From Quisquiliibacterium sp. (GTDB lineage Bacteria > Pseudomonadota > Gammaproteobacteria > Burkholderiales > Burkholderiaceae_E): a DNA stretch of 8,044 nt. Below, in pieces: positions 6,706-8,044 of this stretch. Location: the NCBI GenBank assembly GCA_030830765.1, contig JAURMJ010000087.1, positions 1-8,044 of the forward strand, written 5' to 3'. The notes beneath the pieces were generated by a model. It searched no databases. It saw only the letters and a list, made by a program, of their open reading frames with translations, and was not told the DNA's origin. A program made the position numbers and the translations under genes. Numbering within the stretch: position 1 is the stretch's first letter; the number at the start of each line of letters is the position of its first letter.

Positions 6706-6735
6706 AGTCTAGCGCAGCAGCGCGTAGTTTTTGCA
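6706..6735 (-). promoter_or_regulatory. Weak candidate promoter of the sugar kinase
   Basis: On the minus strand, TGCAAA (6730-6735) and TAGACT (6706-6711) sit 18 bp apart, matching the sigma-70 boxes at three and four of six positions. The -10 lies between two copies of GCGCAG (6702-6707 and 6712-6717) spaced 10 bp, and inside an inverted repeat CGCGC/GCGCG (6701-6705, 6720-6724). That could be an operator, but GC-rich DNA produces such repeats readily. Confidence 0.22.
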
Positions 6736-6835
6736 GGGCTGGCGGCGACTTGGCTGTCCCGGAGCACCGTGATGTCCTCCCGGGGATGCACGGCTTGACG
6801 GGCTGACCCGCATGTCGGTGGCAGGGGGAGCGAGC

Positions 6836-6864
6836 GTGCTTCAATCAGGCGAGTCGATATAATC
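6836..6864 (+). promoter_or_regulatory. Candidate promoter of the quinone oxidoreductase gene
   Basis: A perfect TATAAT stands at 6859-6864, the best -10 box noticed in the window. The hexamer 17 bp upstream (GTGCTT, 6836-6841) is a poor -35, so an activator or another sigma-factor contact may help. Transcription would begin near 6871, giving a leader of about 43 nt with one hairpin and the ribosome binding site. The rest of the 238-nt gap shows only a small stem (CGGG/CCCG, 6799-6810) and no gene. Confidence 0.5.
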
Positions 6865-6873
6865 CAAGGCTTT

Positions 6874-6890
6874 GCCGGCTCGTCCGGCAC
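6874..6890 (+). promoter_or_regulatory. Leader hairpin upstream of the quinone oxidoreductase
   Basis: TGCCGG (6874-6879) pairs perfectly with CCGGCA (6885-6890) around the five-base loop CTCGT. It would form almost at the 5' end of the predicted mRNA and ends ten bases before the Shine-Dalgarno. A 5' stem of this kind often stabilises mRNA; no T run follows, so it is not an attenuator as it stands. Confidence 0.4.
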
Positions 6891-6900
6891 CCTGTCCAAC

Positions 6901-6908
6901 AAGGAGAG
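6901..6908 (+). promoter_or_regulatory. Strong Shine-Dalgarno deciding the quinone oxidoreductase start
   Basis: AAGGAGAG precedes the ATG at 6914, with seven bases between AAGGAG and the start. This excludes the upstream in-frame ATG at 6872, which has a non-conserved arginine/proline-rich lead and sits on the predicted transcription start. Confidence 0.88.
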
Positions 6909-6913
6909 CACTC

Positions 6914-7882
6914 ATGCCCAAGGCAATTCGCATTGAAACGACCGGTGGTCCGGAAGTGATGAAGTTCGTTGACGTCGAACTCGGTGCCCCTGGGCCGGGA
7001 GAGGTCCAGGTCCGCCATAAGGCGGTTGGCCTGAATTTCATTGACATCTATTTCCGCTCCGGCCTGTACCCGAGCCCGATGCCAGCTGGTCTGGGCACTG
7101 AAGGCGCCGGTGATGTGGTTGCCGTGGGCGAAGGCGTGACCGGACTCAAAGCCGGTGACCGCGTTGCCTATGCCGGCGGGCCGGCAGGGGCCTACAGCGA
7201 AGTGCGCAACATGCCTGCCGCGGTGCTGATCAAGCTGCCCGAGAGCATCAGCTATGAAACCGGTGCCGGGATGATGCTCAAGGGGATGACGGTTCAGTAC
7301 CTGCTGCGCCGCACCTATAAGGTTCAGAAGGGTCAGACCATTCTCTTCCATGCGGCCGCTGGGGGGGTCGGTCTGATCGCAATGCAGTGGGCCAAGGCGC
7401 TGGGTGTGAACATCATCGGGACGGTCGGTTCAGAGGACAAGGCCGCGCTGGCCCGCAAGTATGGCTGCGACCATGTGATCCTGTACAAGACCGAAAACAT
7501 CGCCGAGCGCGTGCGCGAGATCACGAACGGTGCAATGGTGCCGGTGGTCTATGACTCGGTCGGCAAGGACACCTTCCAGGCCTCGCTCGACAGCCTGCAG
7601 CCTTTCGGCATGATGGTCAGCTTTGGCAATGCATCCGGCCCGGTTCCGCCTGTGCCGCTGACGGCGCTCAAAGGGTCGCTGACACTGGCCCGTCCGTCGC
7701 TGATGGCCTACATCGCCAAGCGGACTGATCTGGAGGAAATCGCCGGTGAACTGATCGAGATGGTGTCCTCGGGCAAGGTCAAGATTGAGATCGATCAGCG
7801 TTATGCGCTGGCCGATGCGGCCAAGGCGCACGAGGATCTGGCCTCGCGCAAGACCACTGGCTGTACGGTTCTGATCCCCTGA
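6914..7882 (+). CDS. qor: Zinc-independent NAD(P)H:quinone oxidoreductase, MDR superfamily
   Basis: 322 aa, close to E. coli QorA in length. The GroES-like N-terminal domain has VGLNFIDIYFRSGLYP (38-53) and GTEGAGDVVAVGEGV (61-75). The cofactor-binding Rossmann domain has ILFHAAAGGVGLIAMQWAKA (143-162), with AAGGVG at 148-153 and GTVGSEDKAALARKYG (169-184). The C-terminus ends ALADAAKAHEDLASRKTTGCTVL (298-320), standard for the family. Catalytic and structural zinc cysteines of alcohol dehydrogenases are missing, as expected for quinone oxidoreductases. The enzyme is thought to reduce quinones or other reactive carbonyls with NADPH; the exact substrate is open. It has its own candidate promoter and hairpin leader, and is followed after 33 nt by the next plus-strand gene, which may be co-transcribed. 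Confidence 0.93.
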   Translation: MPKAIRIETTGGPEVMKFVDVELGAPGPGEVQVRHKAVGLNFIDIYFRSGLYPSPMPAGLGTEGAGDVVAVGEGVTGLKAGDRVAYAGGPAGAYSEVRNMPAAVLIKLPESISYETGAGMMLKGMTVQYLLRRTYKVQKGQTILFHAAAGGVGLIAMQWAKALGVNIIGTVGSEDKAALARKYGCDHVILYKTENIAERVREITNGAMVPVVYDSVGKDTFQASLDSLQPFGMMVSFGNASGPVPPVPLTALKGSLTLARPSLMAYIAKRTDLEEIAGELIEMVSSGKVKIEIDQRYALADAAKAHEDLASRKTTGCTVLIP

Positions 7883-7915
7883 ACGCTGTTCAATCGCTCG
7901 TCCGGGGGCAAGACC

Positions 7916-8044
7916 GTGGCTGATCAGGTCGATACGCCGGCGAGCGGTGCCTTCCCTGCCTCCGAAAACCTGCTGCAGCAGAATGAATCCGGGCGCCGCT
8001 TCGGCGGCGTCGAGCGGCTGCTCGGCCCAGACGCGCTGCAGCGC
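7916..8044 (+). CDS. tcdA: Probable tRNA threonylcarbamoyladenosine dehydratase, N-terminus only
   Basis: 43 codons to the right edge, opening with GTG at 7916-7918. There is no ATG, TTG or other GTG between it and the qor stop codon in the same frame. A G-rich GGGGG lies seven bases upstream, a weak ribosome binding site. The visible part has a variable lead and then RRFGGVERLLGPDALQR (27-43), which matches the segment preceding the nucleotide-binding GxGGVGS loop in TcdA/CsdL (YgdL) proteins of the ThiF/E1-like family. These enzymes use ATP to cyclise t6A37 of ANN-decoding tRNAs into the hydantoin ct6A. The adenylation domain itself is beyond the edge, so the call rests on a short motif; another ThiF-family member is possible. 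Confidence 0.75.
   Translation, partial: MADQVDTPASGAFPASENLLQQNESGRRFGGVERLLGPDALQR

Noticed and set aside
6310..6798. Plus-strand open frame running from within the kinase into the intergenic gap
   Set aside because: It is mostly antisense to kinase coding sequence, with no motif and no ribosome binding site.
7883..7915. Terminator between qor and the following gene
   Set aside because: The 33-nt gap shows no stable stem with a T run; read-through into the next gene is more likely.
1..8044. CRISPR array, insertion sequence, tRNA/rRNA, prophage or defence genes
   Set aside because: No spaced repeats, terminal inverted repeats, transposase or integrase motifs, or RNA gene signatures were found on either strand.

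Overview
The window looks like ordinary chromosomal backbone of a GC-rich betaproteobacterium, most likely order Burkholderiales. This is inferred from the protein wording and from the gene order yebC-purD-hemF-nadD-rsfS, which I know from Burkholderiales; no search was run. There is no sign of mobile DNA, CRISPR, tRNA, rRNA or phage.

Left half (1-3974, minus strand): one tightly packed five-gene run, transcribed yebC -> purD -> hemF -> nadD -> rsfS. The gaps are 8, 21, 29 and 20 nt. It joins a translation factor (YebC), purine synthesis (PurD), haem synthesis (HemF), NAD synthesis (NadD) and a ribosome silencing factor (RsfS, cut by the left edge). The purD ribosome binding site overlaps the yebC stop codon. 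nadD must start at TTG, and rsfS has a small hairpin over its likely ribosome binding site.

Middle (4071-6675): a two-gene plus-strand unit diverges from yebC. It encodes a ten-helix EamA/DMT-type permease and, 2 nt later, a short-chain dehydrogenase-like protein in which the catalytic Tyr and Lys are replaced by Ser and Arg. A PfkB-family sugar kinase resembling 2-keto-3-deoxygluconate kinase converges on it, and the two 3' ends overlap by 19 nt. Permease, atypical SDR and kinase could serve one small-molecule pathway, but no substrate can be read from the sequence.

Right part (6676-8044): a 238-nt divergent intergenic region holds a perfect TATAAT box and a 6-bp leader hairpin ahead of a zinc-independent quinone oxidoreductase (qor type). 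After 33 nt comes the GTG-started beginning of a probable tRNA threonylcarbamoyladenosine dehydratase (tcdA), cut by the right edge.

No clearly new multi-gene system is visible. The best leads are the permease/atypical SDR/kinase cluster and the overlapping convergent 3' ends.
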